This document shows, one piece after another, positions 1 to 15,822 of a stretch of 64,000 nt of DNA (within the stretch, counting starts at the first letter, position 1; every line of letters begins with the position of its first letter). The notes below the pieces were generated by a model, which was given only the letters and a program-made list of their open reading frames with translations, was not told the DNA's origin and ran no database searches. The DNA comes from Pseudorhodoferax sp047601025 (GTDB lineage Bacteria > Pseudomonadota > Gammaproteobacteria > Burkholderiales > Burkholderiaceae_C), in the NCBI RefSeq assembly GCF_047601025.1, contig NZ_JASGJZ010000001.1, positions 1,054,001-1,118,000 of the forward strand, in the 5' to 3' direction. A program made the translations under genes and the position numbers.

Positions 1-28
1 TTTCCAACACACCTTGACGAGGACAGAC

Positions 29-985
29 ATGCTCTTTCGCACCATCGTCGTGGCCATGGGGCTCGCCGCCACCATGCTGGCCCCGGCCCAGGCCGAAACC
101 TACCCGGCCAAGCCGGTGGAGATGATCGTTCCCTGGCCTGCCGGCGGAGGCACCGACGTGATTGCACGGGTGTACGCCGAGGCAGCGCGACCGCATTTTT
201 CGCAACCGATCCTGATCGTGAACCGACCCGGTGCTATTGGCTCCATCGGCTTCTCCGAGGCCGCTGCGGCCAAGCCCGACGGCTACAAGGTCGTGATGGC
301 CACGCCCGAATTGCTGATCGCGCCGTACCTCAAGATAGGCCGGGCGACCTTCGCGGACTTCGTGCCGATCGCACGGATCAATGCCGACCCGTCGTCTATC
401 ACCGTGCAGGCGGATGCGCCGTGGAAGACGGTGGGCGAGTTCCTGGCCTACGCAAAGTCCAAGAATGGCGAGGTGACGATCTCGACCTCGGGCAACGGCG
501 CGATTCCCGACATCGCCGCCGCTGCGCTGGAGGACAAGACGGGTATCAAGTTCACACGGGTGCCGTATCAGGGCGAGGCGCCGGCCATTCAGGCCATTCT
601 TGCCGGCCAAGTGGATGCCACCGTGGTGGCCCCTGGTGCCATGAGCAGCCACGTGAAAGCTGGCAAGCTGCGCATTCTTGCGGTCACCTCCGCCCAGCGT
701 GTGGCCGAGTTCTCCGATGTGCCCACACTCAAGGAAAGCGGTGTGGATCTGGTCATTGGGACTTGGCGCGGTCTGATGGTGCCCAAGGGCACACCGCCCG
801 AGGTCGTCGCGCAGTGGCGCGAGCTGACCCGCAAAGTCAGCGCCGAGCCGAGGTATCAGGAAACGCTGAAGAAGCAGAACGTGAATCTCATCTACGAGGA
901 CGGCTCGGCCTTTGAAGCCGTGTTGCGGGAGAACGATGCGCTGTTCAAGCGCCTGGTGCCTACGCTCCAGGTGACATCCAAGTAA
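29..985 (+). CDS. Bug-family (TctC-like) periplasmic solute-binding receptor
   Basis: This is a periplasmic binding protein of the tripartite tricarboxylate transporter receptor (Bug/TctC) family, which is hugely expanded in Burkholderiales. It delivers an organic acid ligand to a membrane partner. The 318-residue protein has an N-terminal signal peptide (hydrophobic stretch ending APAQA, cleavage near residue 22). The family motif VPWPAGGGTDVIAR follows, then the GYKVVMATPELL and VPYQGEAPAIQAILAGQVD segments. I chose the ATG at 29 because GAGGA lies 5-6 bases upstream; an in-frame TTG at 14 lacks such a site. No TctA/TctB permease genes are visible, as is common for orphan Bug receptors. The ligand cannot be predicted. 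Upstream context is cut by the window edge. Confidence 0.9.
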   Translation: MLFRTIVVAMGLAATMLAPAQAETYPAKPVEMIVPWPAGGGTDVIARVYAEAARPHFSQPILIVNRPGAIGSIGFSEAAAAKPDGYKVVMATPELLIAPYLKIGRATFADFVPIARINADPSSITVQADAPWKTVGEFLAYAKSKNGEVTISTSGNGAIPDIAAAALEDKTGIKFTRVPYQGEAPAIQAILAGQVDATVVAPGAMSSHVKAGKLRILAVTSAQRVAEFSDVPTLKESGVDLVIGTWRGLMVPKGTPPEVVAQWRELTRKVSAEPRYQETLKKQNVNLIYEDGSAFEAVLRENDALFKRLVPTLQVTSK

Positions 986-1082
986 ACCAGGCGGGCGCAG
1001 CATGAAGTAACGGCGAAAGCGCAGATGAGGCCGCCCGACAACCGGCTGGCTCGCCGCCTTCAGCCGCCGACCCTTCTTCCCC

Positions 1083-6797
<5,715 letters not shown>

Positions 6798-6826
6798 CGA
6801 ACGAATGGAGTCAGGCCAAACAGTCG

Positions 6827-6832
6827 ATTCTA
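6827..6832 (-). promoter_or_regulatory. Putative -10 element of uvrA
   Basis: TAGAAT on the minus strand, about 30 bases upstream of the ATG at 6797. Transcription would begin near 6820, inside the 64-codon upstream extension, which argues for the shorter UvrA. No convincing -35 element or LexA box is seen. Confidence 0.4.
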
Positions 6833-7030
6833 GGGAGCCAGGCCCTTTCGGGCCGGCGCGCGCGCATTGGCATCGCGTGCACACAGGAATGCGAAAAACA
6901 TCTCGCCATGCCCGGTGAATTTCCGGCCGCCGGGCATGTGTGATTTTGTTTCTCGATGTATCCGGGGCAGCAGCACAGAATTCGAGCAAACAAATTGAAA
7001 CATTTGATCATCTTCTGTATCAAGGCTGCC

Positions 7031-7918
7031 ATGTCGACCACCGCTCCCTGTGTCCTCGCCGTCCGGAACGCCCTCGTCCTGCTGGCGGCGTGCACCAGCA
7101 TCGCCGCATTCGCGAAGGCCCCGCCCGGAATTCCGGCCGGGGGGCTGATGTCCCCGGACCCCTGCACCGTCGTCCCCGGCGTGGCCGCCGTGGCGCCCGC
7201 CGCGCCGCGCAAGCCGCGCGTGGTCCGGCCGAAGCCCGTGGTGCGCGCGGACACGGGAACGGCCGTGCCGGTGCCGGTCGCCGCCCGCAAGGCCGTGCGC
7301 CCACGCCCGCGCCCGCGGGCCGCGCCGCCGGTGGCCGTTGCCCCCAAGCTGCCGTCGGGCTGCGGCATCGCGTCGCCCGTCGCCGCGGCGCTGGGCCGGC
7401 TGGCGCCGCCGGCAGCGCAGATCCTCGGGCGCAGCGAAGTGCCGGACGCGTCGCTGCCGGTCCTGACGCTGGCAGCGGACGACGCGCCGGCCGCGCCGAC
7501 AGGCGCCCGGGCGCCCGCGGCGCCACGTGCGGGCGACGCCCCCGCCACCACCGAGGCGCCGTCTGCGCTGCCGGTCGCCATGCTGCCCGTCGCGTTCGCC
7601 GGCCCCATCGCCGGTGCCCTGCAGCGTGGCGGGCCGCAGGCCGAAGACCTGCATGGCGACGAACCGCAGGACGCCAGGCGGATGCCCCCGTTGCCGTCCG
7701 CACAGGATCCGTTCGCGGAATCGGCGCCTGCCGGTCCCCTGGTCGAGCGGCAGCCCGGGCCGCAACCCACCCCGGGAAAGGGCACTGCCGGACAGAACCA
7801 GAACCAAAAACCCGAAGCCACGGCGGAAGTGCCCGAGCCCGCGACGCTGGCGCTGGCGCTGGCCGGCATCGTCGCGGCCTGCCTGAGCCGGCGGGCCCGG
7901 CGCGCGCCACAAGCGTGA
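7031..7918 (+). CDS. PEP-CTERM-anchored secreted protein, Pro/Ala-rich
   Basis: A 295-residue exported protein of unknown function. It has a signal peptide (LVLLAACTSIAAFA, cleavage near residue 28). The middle is long, low-complexity and rich in Pro, Ala, Arg and Val, with no recognisable domain. The C-terminus carries a tripartite sorting signal: PEPATLALALAGIV, a hydrophobic helix, then the basic tail SRRARR. This is the PEP-CTERM signal processed by exosortase (EpsH family). It implies an exosortase elsewhere in the genome and usually a link to exopolysaccharide or biofilm matrix; no such genes are in the window. The start at 7031 has AAGG five bases upstream and is followed directly by the signal peptide. 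The gene is divergent from uvrA and followed by a strong terminator. Confidence 0.75.
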   Translation: MSTTAPCVLAVRNALVLLAACTSIAAFAKAPPGIPAGGLMSPDPCTVVPGVAAVAPAAPRKPRVVRPKPVVRADTGTAVPVPVAARKAVRPRPRPRAAPPVAVAPKLPSGCGIASPVAAALGRLAPPAAQILGRSEVPDASLPVLTLAADDAPAAPTGARAPAAPRAGDAPATTEAPSALPVAMLPVAFAGPIAGALQRGGPQAEDLHGDEPQDARRMPPLPSAQDPFAESAPAGPLVERQPGPQPTPGKGTAGQNQNQKPEATAEVPEPATLALALAGIVAACLSRRARRAPQA

Positions 7919-7933
7919 ACCTGCGCGCCCCGT

Positions 7934-7963
7934 AAAAAAGCCCGGCGACGCCGGGCTTTTCTT
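7934..7963. terminator. Bidirectional intrinsic terminator
   Basis: The hairpin AGCCCGGCG-A-CGCCGGGCT (7939-7957) is flanked by an A-run on the left and TTTTCTT on the right. It can terminate the PEP-CTERM gene (plus) and the convergent transporter gene (minus). Confidence 0.85.
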
Positions 7964-7981
7964 CATCCGCCGCGGACCGCG

Positions 7982-9664
7982 TCAGTCGTTCGCGTAGATG
8001 TCGTTGTCCTTGGTCTCGCGCACGAACAGCGTGCCGACGACCAGCGTGATCGCCGCCACCACGATGGGGTACCACAGGCCGCTGTACATGTTGCCGGTCT
8101 GCGCCACGATGGCCAGCGCCGTGGCCGGCAGCAGGCCGCCGAACCAGCCGTTGCCGATGTGGTAGGGCAGGCTCATCGAGGTGTAGCGGATGCGCGTGGG
8201 GAACATCTCCACCAGCATGGCCGCGATCGGGCCGTAGACCATGGTCACCAGGATCACCAAGTAGACCAGGATCAGCACGGCCATGAAGGTGTTCATCTTG
8301 GCCGGGTCGGCCTTGGCCGGGTAGCCGGCGGCCTTCAGGTCGTCGGCCACGGCCTTCTTCAAGGCGGCGTCCTTGGCCTTCAGCTCGTCGGCCGGCAGGC
8401 CGGCGGCGCTGTAGCTGGTGATGAGCTGCTCGCCGATCTTGATCGTGGCCGGCGCGCCAGCCGGGCCGGCGACGTTCTCGTAGCTGACCGAGCTGGCCGA
8501 CAGCACCTGCTTGGCGATGTCGCAGGAACTCGTGAACCTGGACGTGCCGGTGGGGTTGAACTGGAACGAGCACTCGTTCGGATCGGCCGTCACGACCACC
8601 TGGTTCTTGGCCTGGGCCGCGGCCAGGTCGGGGTTGACCGCGTTGGTCAGCGCCTTGAACACCGGAAAGTAGGTCAGCACGGCCAGCAGGCAGCCGGCCA
8701 GGATGATGGGCTTGCGGCCGATCCGGTCGGACAGGCTGCCGAAGATCACGAAGAACGGCGTGGCGATGAGCAGCGCGATCGCGATCAGGATGTTGGCCGT
8801 GGCGCCATCCAGCTTGAGCTGGCCGGTCAGGAAGAACAGCGCGTAGAACTGGCCCGTGTACCAGACCACGGCCTGGCCCGCCGTCAGGCCGATCAGCGCC
8901 AGGATCACGATCTTCAGGTTGCGCCACTGGCCGAAGGACTCGGACAGCGGCGCCTTGGACACCTTGCCCTCGGACTTCATCTTCAGGAAGGCCGGCGACT
9001 CGTTCATCGACAGCCGGATGTAGACCGACACCGCCAGCAGCAGGATGGAGACCAGGAACGGGATGCGCCAGCCCCATTCGGCGAACGCCGCCTCGCCGGT
9101 GGCGGTGCGCACGCCCAGGATCACCAGCAGCGACAGGAACAGGCCCAGCGTCGCCGTGGTCTGGATCCACGAGGTGTAGAAGCCGCGCTTGCCGGGCGGC
9201 GCGTGCTCGGCCACGTAGGTGGCGGCGCCGCCGTACTCCCCGCCCAGCGCCAGGCCCTGCAGCATGCGCAGTACGATCAGGATGACGGGCGCGGCCACGC
9301 CGATGCTGGCGTAGCCGGGCAGCAGGCCGACGATGAAGGTCGACAGGCCCATGATCAGGATCGTGACCAGGAAGGTGTACTTGCGACCGATCATGTCGCC
9401 CAGCCGCCCGAACACCAGCGCGCCGAACGGCCGCACGATGAAGCCGGCGGCGAATGCCAGCAGCGAGAAGATGGTGCGCGACGCCGGGTCCAGCGCCGAG
9501 AAGAACTGGTTGCCGATGATCACGGCCAGCGTGCCGTACAGGTAGAAGTCGTACCACTCGAACACCGTCCCGATGGACGATGCCAGGATGACCTTGCGCT
9601 CTTCCTTGGTCATCGGGCGGCTGGCCTGCGCCGCCCCCCCGCCCGCTTGCGTTGCCGTTGCCAT
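7982..9664 (-). CDS. MHS-family major facilitator transporter (metabolite:H+ symporter)
   Basis: An inner-membrane secondary transporter of the metabolite:H+ symporter branch of the MFS, 560 residues. The first membrane segment carries the family signature FEWYDFYLYGT (residues about 35-45). The loop 2-3 motif GRLGDMIGRKYTF and its half-repeat GSLSDRIGRKPIIL are both present. Between the later helices is an unusual soluble insertion of roughly 100 residues (about 355-465, with a Cys pair in NECSFQF and SSCDIAKQ). This lengthens the protein beyond the usual 430-450. Substrates of this family include alpha-ketoglutarate, proline/betaine, shikimate and aromatic acids; none can be assigned here. 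GGAGA lies six bases upstream of the ATG. It is monocistronic and convergent with the PEP-CTERM gene. Confidence 0.88.
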   Translation of the reverse strand: MATATQAGGGAAQASRPMTKEERKVILASSIGTVFEWYDFYLYGTLAVIIGNQFFSALDPASRTIFSLLAFAAGFIVRPFGALVFGRLGDMIGRKYTFLVTILIMGLSTFIVGLLPGYASIGVAAPVILIVLRMLQGLALGGEYGGAATYVAEHAPPGKRGFYTSWIQTTATLGLFLSLLVILGVRTATGEAAFAEWGWRIPFLVSILLLAVSVYIRLSMNESPAFLKMKSEGKVSKAPLSESFGQWRNLKIVILALIGLTAGQAVVWYTGQFYALFFLTGQLKLDGATANILIAIALLIATPFFVIFGSLSDRIGRKPIILAGCLLAVLTYFPVFKALTNAVNPDLAAAQAKNQVVVTADPNECSFQFNPTGTSRFTSSCDIAKQVLSASSVSYENVAGPAGAPATIKIGEQLITSYSAAGLPADELKAKDAALKKAVADDLKAAGYPAKADPAKMNTFMAVLILVYLVILVTMVYGPIAAMLVEMFPTRIRYTSMSLPYHIGNGWFGGLLPATALAIVAQTGNMYSGLWYPIVVAAITLVVGTLFVRETKDNDIYAND

Positions 9665-9811
9665 GGCTGTCTCCTTGTATGCAGCCCCCGACGCGGGAGC
9701 ACGCGTGCATTCTTCGAGCGCGCACTGACCCGTCTCTGACGTCGGGCCAACAAGTTCTTACAAATTGGGTAGTAACCCGCAGACCCCGTTGCGGGATGTG
9801 GAGCGGCCCGT

Positions 9812-10456
9812 TCAGGACGGCCGGCGATCCAGCGCCGACGGCCGCTCCGGCGCCGATTCCCACAGGCCGGACGCGAACCAGGCATCGTCCTGCAGGCAGG
9901 CCCGCAGCATCGGCAGCGCGTCCAGGCCCCAGAACACCCGGCCGTCCACGACCAGGGACGGCACGCCGAACACGCCTGCCGCGACGGCCTCGTCGGTGTT
10001 GGCGCGCAGCACGGCCTTGACCTCCGCGCCGGCGGGATCGCGGCGCGGCGCCAGCTGCGCGGCCAGGGCCTGCAGCCGCTGCGGGTCGTCGGCAGGCGCG
10101 CCGCCGCGCCACACGTGGCGCAGCACGGTCTCGCAGACATGACGGTTGGGCTGCGGGCCGGGCCCGCAGGCCAGGGCCAGGCGCAGCAGCGCCAGCGGCG
10201 CGAACGGGTGCTCGGCCGGCAGGTCCATGGGCACGCCGTGCTGCTGCGCCAGCCACAGCACCTGGCGGTAGACGAAGGCGCGCTTGGCCGGGATCTCGGC
10301 CGGCCCACGCAGGCCGTGCGCCTGCAGCAAAGCGCCCAGCAGCACCGGCTTGTAGCTGACGTGGTAGCTCAGGCCGTCGAGCGCCTGCGGCAGCGTCTCG
10401 AACGCCAGGTAGGCGTAGGGCGACAGGAAGTCGAGATAGAAGTCGATGCGTTTCAT
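9812..10456 (-). CDS. 2-hydroxychromene-2-carboxylate isomerase-like, DsbA/GST-kappa fold protein
   Basis: A 214-residue member of the HCCA isomerase/GST-kappa branch of the thioredoxin superfamily. The N-terminus YLDFLSPYAYLA contains the serine (residue 12) that takes the place of the thioredoxin catalytic cysteine. The cis-proline segment VFGVPSLVVDGRVFWG lies near residue 170. Classical members isomerise an intermediate of naphthalene degradation with glutathione. Most Burkholderiales homologues lie outside such pathways, and no naphthalene genes are present here, so the substrate is unknown. The start codon overlaps the stop of the upstream DUF1289 gene (ATGA), so it is probably translationally coupled. 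It is the last gene of the minus-strand leucine-type operon. Confidence 0.85.
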   Translation of the reverse strand: MKRIDFYLDFLSPYAYLAFETLPQALDGLSYHVSYKPVLLGALLQAHGLRGPAEIPAKRAFVYRQVLWLAQQHGVPMDLPAEHPFAPLALLRLALACGPGPQPNRHVCETVLRHVWRGGAPADDPQRLQALAAQLAPRRDPAGAEVKAVLRANTDEAVAAGVFGVPSLVVDGRVFWGLDALPMLRACLQDDAWFASGLWESAPERPSALDRRPS

Positions 10457-10677
10457 GCCACGGCCCTGCGCGCGCGTTCGAGGATGCGGGCCCAGACGGC
10501 GCGGCGCGCGGCGTCGTCCATGCCGGACCAGCCGGCGATCTCGTCCAGGCGGCGCAGGCAGCCTTCGCACAGGCCGTCGGCCCCCATGCGGCAGACCGAC
10601 ACGCAGGGCGAGCCGACAGCGCCGTTCGCGGCCAGCAGGCGCGGACCGCGGCGCAGCAGGGCCTGGGCCGGCGTCAC
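10453..10677 (-). CDS. DUF1289 family small cysteine protein
   Basis: A 74-residue protein with the DUF1289 pattern: SPCVSVCRMG (two Cys), then LCEGCLRRLDEIAGW (two more Cys) and a conserved WSGMDDAARRAVW helix. The four cysteines suggest a small metal or Fe-S site, but the function is unknown. There is no ATG in frame. The GTG at 10677 overlaps the stop of the upstream gene (GTGA) and gives the expected family length. The stop in turn overlaps the ATG of the HCCA-isomerase-like gene. This four-base coupling on both sides is strong evidence that the small gene is translated. Confidence 0.8.
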   Translation of the reverse strand: MTPAQALLRRGPRLLAANGAVGSPCVSVCRMGADGLCEGCLRRLDEIAGWSGMDDAARRAVWARILERARRAVA

Positions 10678-11177
10678 GGCGCCTGCACCACGACGTCGGC
10701 CACGGGCGCGCCGCCGGTCAGCGCCGCCAGGTCCTGCGGCCGCAGCCGGAACACGGCGTGCGGATGGCCGGCCGCGGCCCAGATCTCCTCGAAGCGGAAC
10801 AGCTCGCGGTCGATCAGCGTGACCGGCGGCGTGGCATGCGCCAGCGGCGCGACGCCGCCGATCGCAAAGCCCGTCCTGGCCCGGACGAAGTCCGCATCGG
10901 CGCGGCCGGTCTTGCCGACCAGCGCGTCGACCTTCTTCTCGTCCACGCGGCGGTCGCCCGAGGTCACCACCAGCACCGCCGCGTCGTCGCCCTTGCGCCG
11001 GAAGACGATGCTCTTGGCGATCTGGCCCATCGCCACGCCCAGCGCGTCGGCCGCCTGTTGCGCGGTGCGCGCGGCGTCGTCCAGCAGCTGCGGCGCATGC
11101 GCGTGGCCGGCCGCCTGCAGTGCGCGCGCGACGCGCTGCACACCCTGCGGCCATGCCGCGATTTCGGCGCCGCACAT
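10674..11177 (-). CDS. YbaK/EbsC-family aminoacyl-tRNA deacylase-like protein
   Basis: A 167-residue YbaK/ProRS-associated domain protein. Family members hydrolyse mischarged tRNAs, for example Cys-tRNA(Pro). The domain covers the whole protein: IAKSIVFRRKGDDAAVLVVTSG includes the conserved lysine that binds substrate, then DFVRARTGFAIGGVAPLAH (the GxxxGGVxP motif) and a closing VTLIDRELFRFEEIWAAAG. The start ATG at 11177 overlaps the stop of lysE (TGATG). Which amino acid it clears cannot be told from sequence. Its place downstream of lysE and HMG-CoA lyase looks like an operon tail and does not imply a metabolic link. Confidence 0.88.
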   Translation of the reverse strand: MCGAEIAAWPQGVQRVARALQAAGHAHAPQLLDDAARTAQQAADALGVAMGQIAKSIVFRRKGDDAAVLVVTSGDRRVDEKKVDALVGKTGRADADFVRARTGFAIGGVAPLAHATPPVTLIDRELFRFEEIWAAAGHPHAVFRLRPQDLAALTGGAPVADVVVQAP

Positions 11178-11812
11178 CAGTGGACCACCCGCTTGACCAG
11201 CAGCAGGCTCGCGCCCATGGCCATCAGCACGCCGCCGAACACCCGGTTCTGCGAGCGGCGCGCGCGGGCGCTGCGCAGCAGCCGCTGCAGCCGCGCGGCC
11301 AGCCAGGCGTAACCGTGCATCACGACCATGTCGACCGCGACGGTGGTGGCCAGCAGGACCAGCAGCTGCAGCCACAGCGGCCGCGCCGGGTCGATGAACT
11401 GCGGCAGCACGGCCACCATGAAGACGATGCCCTTGGGGTTGGTCATGTTGGTCAGCGCGCCGCGCAGCACGCGCTCGCGGACCGACAGCGTGGCCTCGCC
11501 GAACGGCAGGCCCGCGGCTTCGGCCGCCACCGGCGCGCGCCACTGGCGCCAGCCCAGCCACAGCAGGTAGGCCGCGCCGACGATCTTGACCACGAGGAAG
11601 GCCGTGGCCGAGGCCATCAGCAGCGCGCCGATGCCCACGCCCGCCACCAGCAGCGTGAACGCCAGCCCGATCTGCAACCCCACGATGGTGGCCGTGGTGC
11701 GGCGCACGCCGTAAGCCAGGCCGTGGCTCATGCTCAGCACCGCGCCCGAACCCGGCGACAGCGCGATGGCCCAGGCCGCAAGGCAATAGGCCAGCCAGAC
11801 GTCCAACGCCAT
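11177..11812 (-). CDS. LysE/RhtB-family amino acid exporter
   Basis: A 211-residue inner-membrane exporter of the LysE/RhtB family with about six membrane segments. Visible family features are the N-terminal SPGSGAVLSMSHGLAYG motif, the Gly-rich GVGIGALL helix, AYLLWLGW, and the conserved TNMTNPKGIVFMVAVLPQF segment. Relatives export lysine, homoserine, threonine or leucine. Because the gene lies one base after the HMG-CoA lyase stop in a leucine-catabolism operon, export of a branched-chain or related amino acid is possible, but this is inference. The start at 11812 (MALDVWLAYCLAAWA) places the first membrane helix at the N-terminus as expected. Confidence 0.88.
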   Translation of the reverse strand: MALDVWLAYCLAAWAIALSPGSGAVLSMSHGLAYGVRRTTATIVGLQIGLAFTLLVAGVGIGALLMASATAFLVVKIVGAAYLLWLGWRQWRAPVAAEAAGLPFGEATLSVRERVLRGALTNMTNPKGIVFMVAVLPQFIDPARPLWLQLLVLLATTVAVDMVVMHGYAWLAARLQRLLRSARARRSQNRVFGGVLMAMGASLLLVKRVVH

Positions 11813-11813
11813 G

Positions 11814-12734
11814 TCAACTCTCCTTCTTCGTACGGATGGCCTTGGACACGCGCGAGTGCGGCTCGCGGCCCAAGGCCTGGCTGATGTAGACGCCGGCATC
11901 GATCAGCGCGTCGAGGTCGATGCCGGTCTCGATGCCCATGCCGTGCAGCATGTAGACCACGTCCTCGGTGGCCACGTTGCCGGTCGCGCCCTTGGCGTAG
12001 GGGCAGCCGCCCAGGCCGGCGACCGAGGACTGGAAGTTCCACACGCCCAGCGCCAGCGCCGCCAGCGTGTTGGACAGCGCCTGGCCGTAGGTGTCGTGGA
12101 AATGGCCGGAGACGTGGTCGACGTCGTAGTGCGCCAGCGTGGCCTCCAGGGCCGCCTGCACCGCGCGCGGCGTGCCGACGCCGATGGTGTCGGCCACGTC
12201 GACGCGCTCGACGCCGATGTCCTTCATCAGCCGCGCCAGGTAGCCCACCTTGCCGGGCGCGATCTCGCCCTCGTAGGGGCAGCCCACGGTGCACGACATC
12301 GCGCCGCGCACGGCGATGCCGCGGGCGCGCGCGGCATCGGCCACGGGCGCGAAGCGCCCGATGCTCTCGGCGATCGAGCAGTTGATGTTCCTGCGGCTGA
12401 AGGCCTCGCTGGCCGCGCCGAACACGACGATCTCGTCGGGCCACTCGGCGCGCGGGCCGGCGACGGCCGCCTCGAAGCCCTGCAGGTTCGGCGTCAGCAC
12501 CGAGTAGCGCACGCCGGCCCGGCGCCGGATGCCGTGCATGACGGCGGCGGCGTCGGCCATCTGCGGCACCCATTTGGGGCTGACGAAGCTGGTGACCTCG
12601 ATCTCCGCGAGCCCGGCGTCCTGCAGCCGCTGCACCAGGCCGATCTTGACCTCCGCCGGCACGGGCTGCTTTTCGTTCTGCAGGCCGTCGCGCGGTCCGA
12701 CGTCGACGATCTTCACGCGGGCGGGGAGCTTCAT
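11814..12734 (-). CDS. mvaB: Hydroxymethylglutaryl-CoA lyase
   Basis: Cleaves 3-hydroxy-3-methylglutaryl-CoA to acetoacetate and acetyl-CoA, the last step of leucine breakdown. The 306-residue TIM-barrel protein shows VGPRDGLQNEK near the N-terminus (catalytic Arg and metal-binding Asp), SFVSPKWVPQMAD, the metal-site GHFHDTYGQALSN, and the catalytic-cysteine loop GLGGCPYAKGATGNVATED, the diagnostic signature of the family. Length matches bacterial LiuE/MvaB. It sits with both subunits of methylcrotonyl-CoA carboxylase and a methylglutaconyl-CoA hydratase, so three consecutive steps are encoded together. A weak GAAAGAG precedes the ATG. The stop is one base from the lysE start. Confidence 0.95.
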   Translation of the reverse strand: MKLPARVKIVDVGPRDGLQNEKQPVPAEVKIGLVQRLQDAGLAEIEVTSFVSPKWVPQMADAAAVMHGIRRRAGVRYSVLTPNLQGFEAAVAGPRAEWPDEIVVFGAASEAFSRRNINCSIAESIGRFAPVADAARARGIAVRGAMSCTVGCPYEGEIAPGKVGYLARLMKDIGVERVDVADTIGVGTPRAVQAALEATLAHYDVDHVSGHFHDTYGQALSNTLAALALGVWNFQSSVAGLGGCPYAKGATGNVATEDVVYMLHGMGIETGIDLDALIDAGVYISQALGREPHSRVSKAIRTKKES

Positions 12735-12852
12735 GGCGGGACTCTTTCGGGCTGGAAATGCAGGCGAGCCCGAGAGCCTAGCGCATCGCGCGCCACCGCA
12801 TCGGCCGGTCGAGTATCGGAACCGGCGCGCGGCAGCAGGGCCTCGGCGCCGC

Positions 12853-13773
12853 TCAGTACCCGCGCTCCGGATCGACCACCCCCGCGACCTCTTCCCCGCG
12901 CGCCAGCGCCCGGATCTTGCCGGCGATCTGCGCGATCGACTCGGTGCGCAGCGTGCGCGCGGAGGCGTGCGGCGTGATGCCGATCTTCGGGTGCGTCCAG
13001 AACGGATGGCCGGCCGGCAGCGGCTCGGCCTCGAACACGTCGAGCAGTGCGCCGGACAGATGGCCGCTGTCGAGCAGCGGGATCAGGTCGTCCTCGACCA
13101 GATGGCCGCCGCGCGCGATGTTGATCAGGTAGCCGCCGCGCCGCAACGCCGACAGCGTGGTGCGGTTCAGGATGCCGCGCGTGGCGTCGGTCAGCGGCAG
13201 CAGGTTGACCAGGATGCGCGTGCCGACCAGGAAGTCGCCCAGCCGCGCCTCGCCGGCGAAGCAGCGCACGCCGTCGATCTGCTTGCGCGAGCGACTCCAG
13301 CCCAGCACCGGGAACTCGAACTGCGCGACCGCCTGCGCGACCCGCCCGCCCAGCACCCCGAGGCCCAGGATGCCGACCGGAAAGTCCGCCCGCTCGCGCG
13401 GCGCGCGGTAGGTCCAGCGGCCGGCGCGCGCCTCGGCCTCGTAGGCGTCGAACTCGCGGAAGTGGCGGATCACCGCGTGGCACACGTACTCGGCCATCTG
13501 CACCGACATGCCGGCGTCGTCCAGCCGCACGATGCGCACCGCGGGCGGAATCGCCAGCTGCAGCAGCGCGTCCACGCCGGCGCCGATGTTGAACAGCGCC
13601 TTCAGGCCCGGCTGCGCGTCGACGAAGCCCTGCGGCGGCGCCCAGACCACGGCGTAGTCGGCCGGCGGCTGGCAGGGCGCCCAGGCCAGCACCTCGGCCT
13701 CGGGCAGGGCCTGCTGCAGCCCCTGCACCCAGGGCTCGGGCTTGTTGCCGGTCAGGCAGACGGTGATGCGCAT
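12853..13773 (-). CDS. D-2-hydroxyacid dehydrogenase, glyoxylate/hydroxypyruvate reductase A type
   Basis: An NAD(P)H-dependent D-2-hydroxyacid dehydrogenase of the GhrA branch, 306 residues. The Rossmann motif GILGLGVLGGRVAQ lies near residue 135, followed by WSRSRKQ, consistent with NADPH preference. The catalytic Arg lies in INIARGGHLVEDD, the Glu in DVFEAEPLPAGHPFW and the His in ITPHASA. GhrA-type enzymes reduce glyoxylate and hydroxypyruvate. AAAGGT lies upstream of the ATG at 13773, preferred over an in-frame ATG at 13797. It lies between mccA and mvaB in the same direction; a role in leucine catabolism is not obvious. Confidence 0.87.
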   Translation of the reverse strand: MRITVCLTGNKPEPWVQGLQQALPEAEVLAWAPCQPPADYAVVWAPPQGFVDAQPGLKALFNIGAGVDALLQLAIPPAVRIVRLDDAGMSVQMAEYVCHAVIRHFREFDAYEAEARAGRWTYRAPRERADFPVGILGLGVLGGRVAQAVAQFEFPVLGWSRSRKQIDGVRCFAGEARLGDFLVGTRILVNLLPLTDATRGILNRTTLSALRRGGYLINIARGGHLVEDDLIPLLDSGHLSGALLDVFEAEPLPAGHPFWTHPKIGITPHASARTLRTESIAQIAGKIRALARGEEVAGVVDPERGY

Positions 13774-13815
13774 GGGATCGGACCTTTCGTGCCGCAAAGC
13801 CGCCCATGCTAGCCG

Positions 13816-15819
<2,004 letters not shown>

Positions 15820-15822
15820 GTC

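Noticed and set aside
6798..6989. 64-codon N-terminal extension of UvrA
   Set aside because: The -10-like TAGAAT lies inside it, family starts align with MPHGTIRIRGARQHN, and the extra residues are Cys/Arg-rich without similarity to UvrA.
9812..10456. Naphthalene degradation assignment for the HCCA-isomerase-like gene
   Set aside because: No other aromatic degradation gene is near; the family is broad and context is a leucine-type operon.
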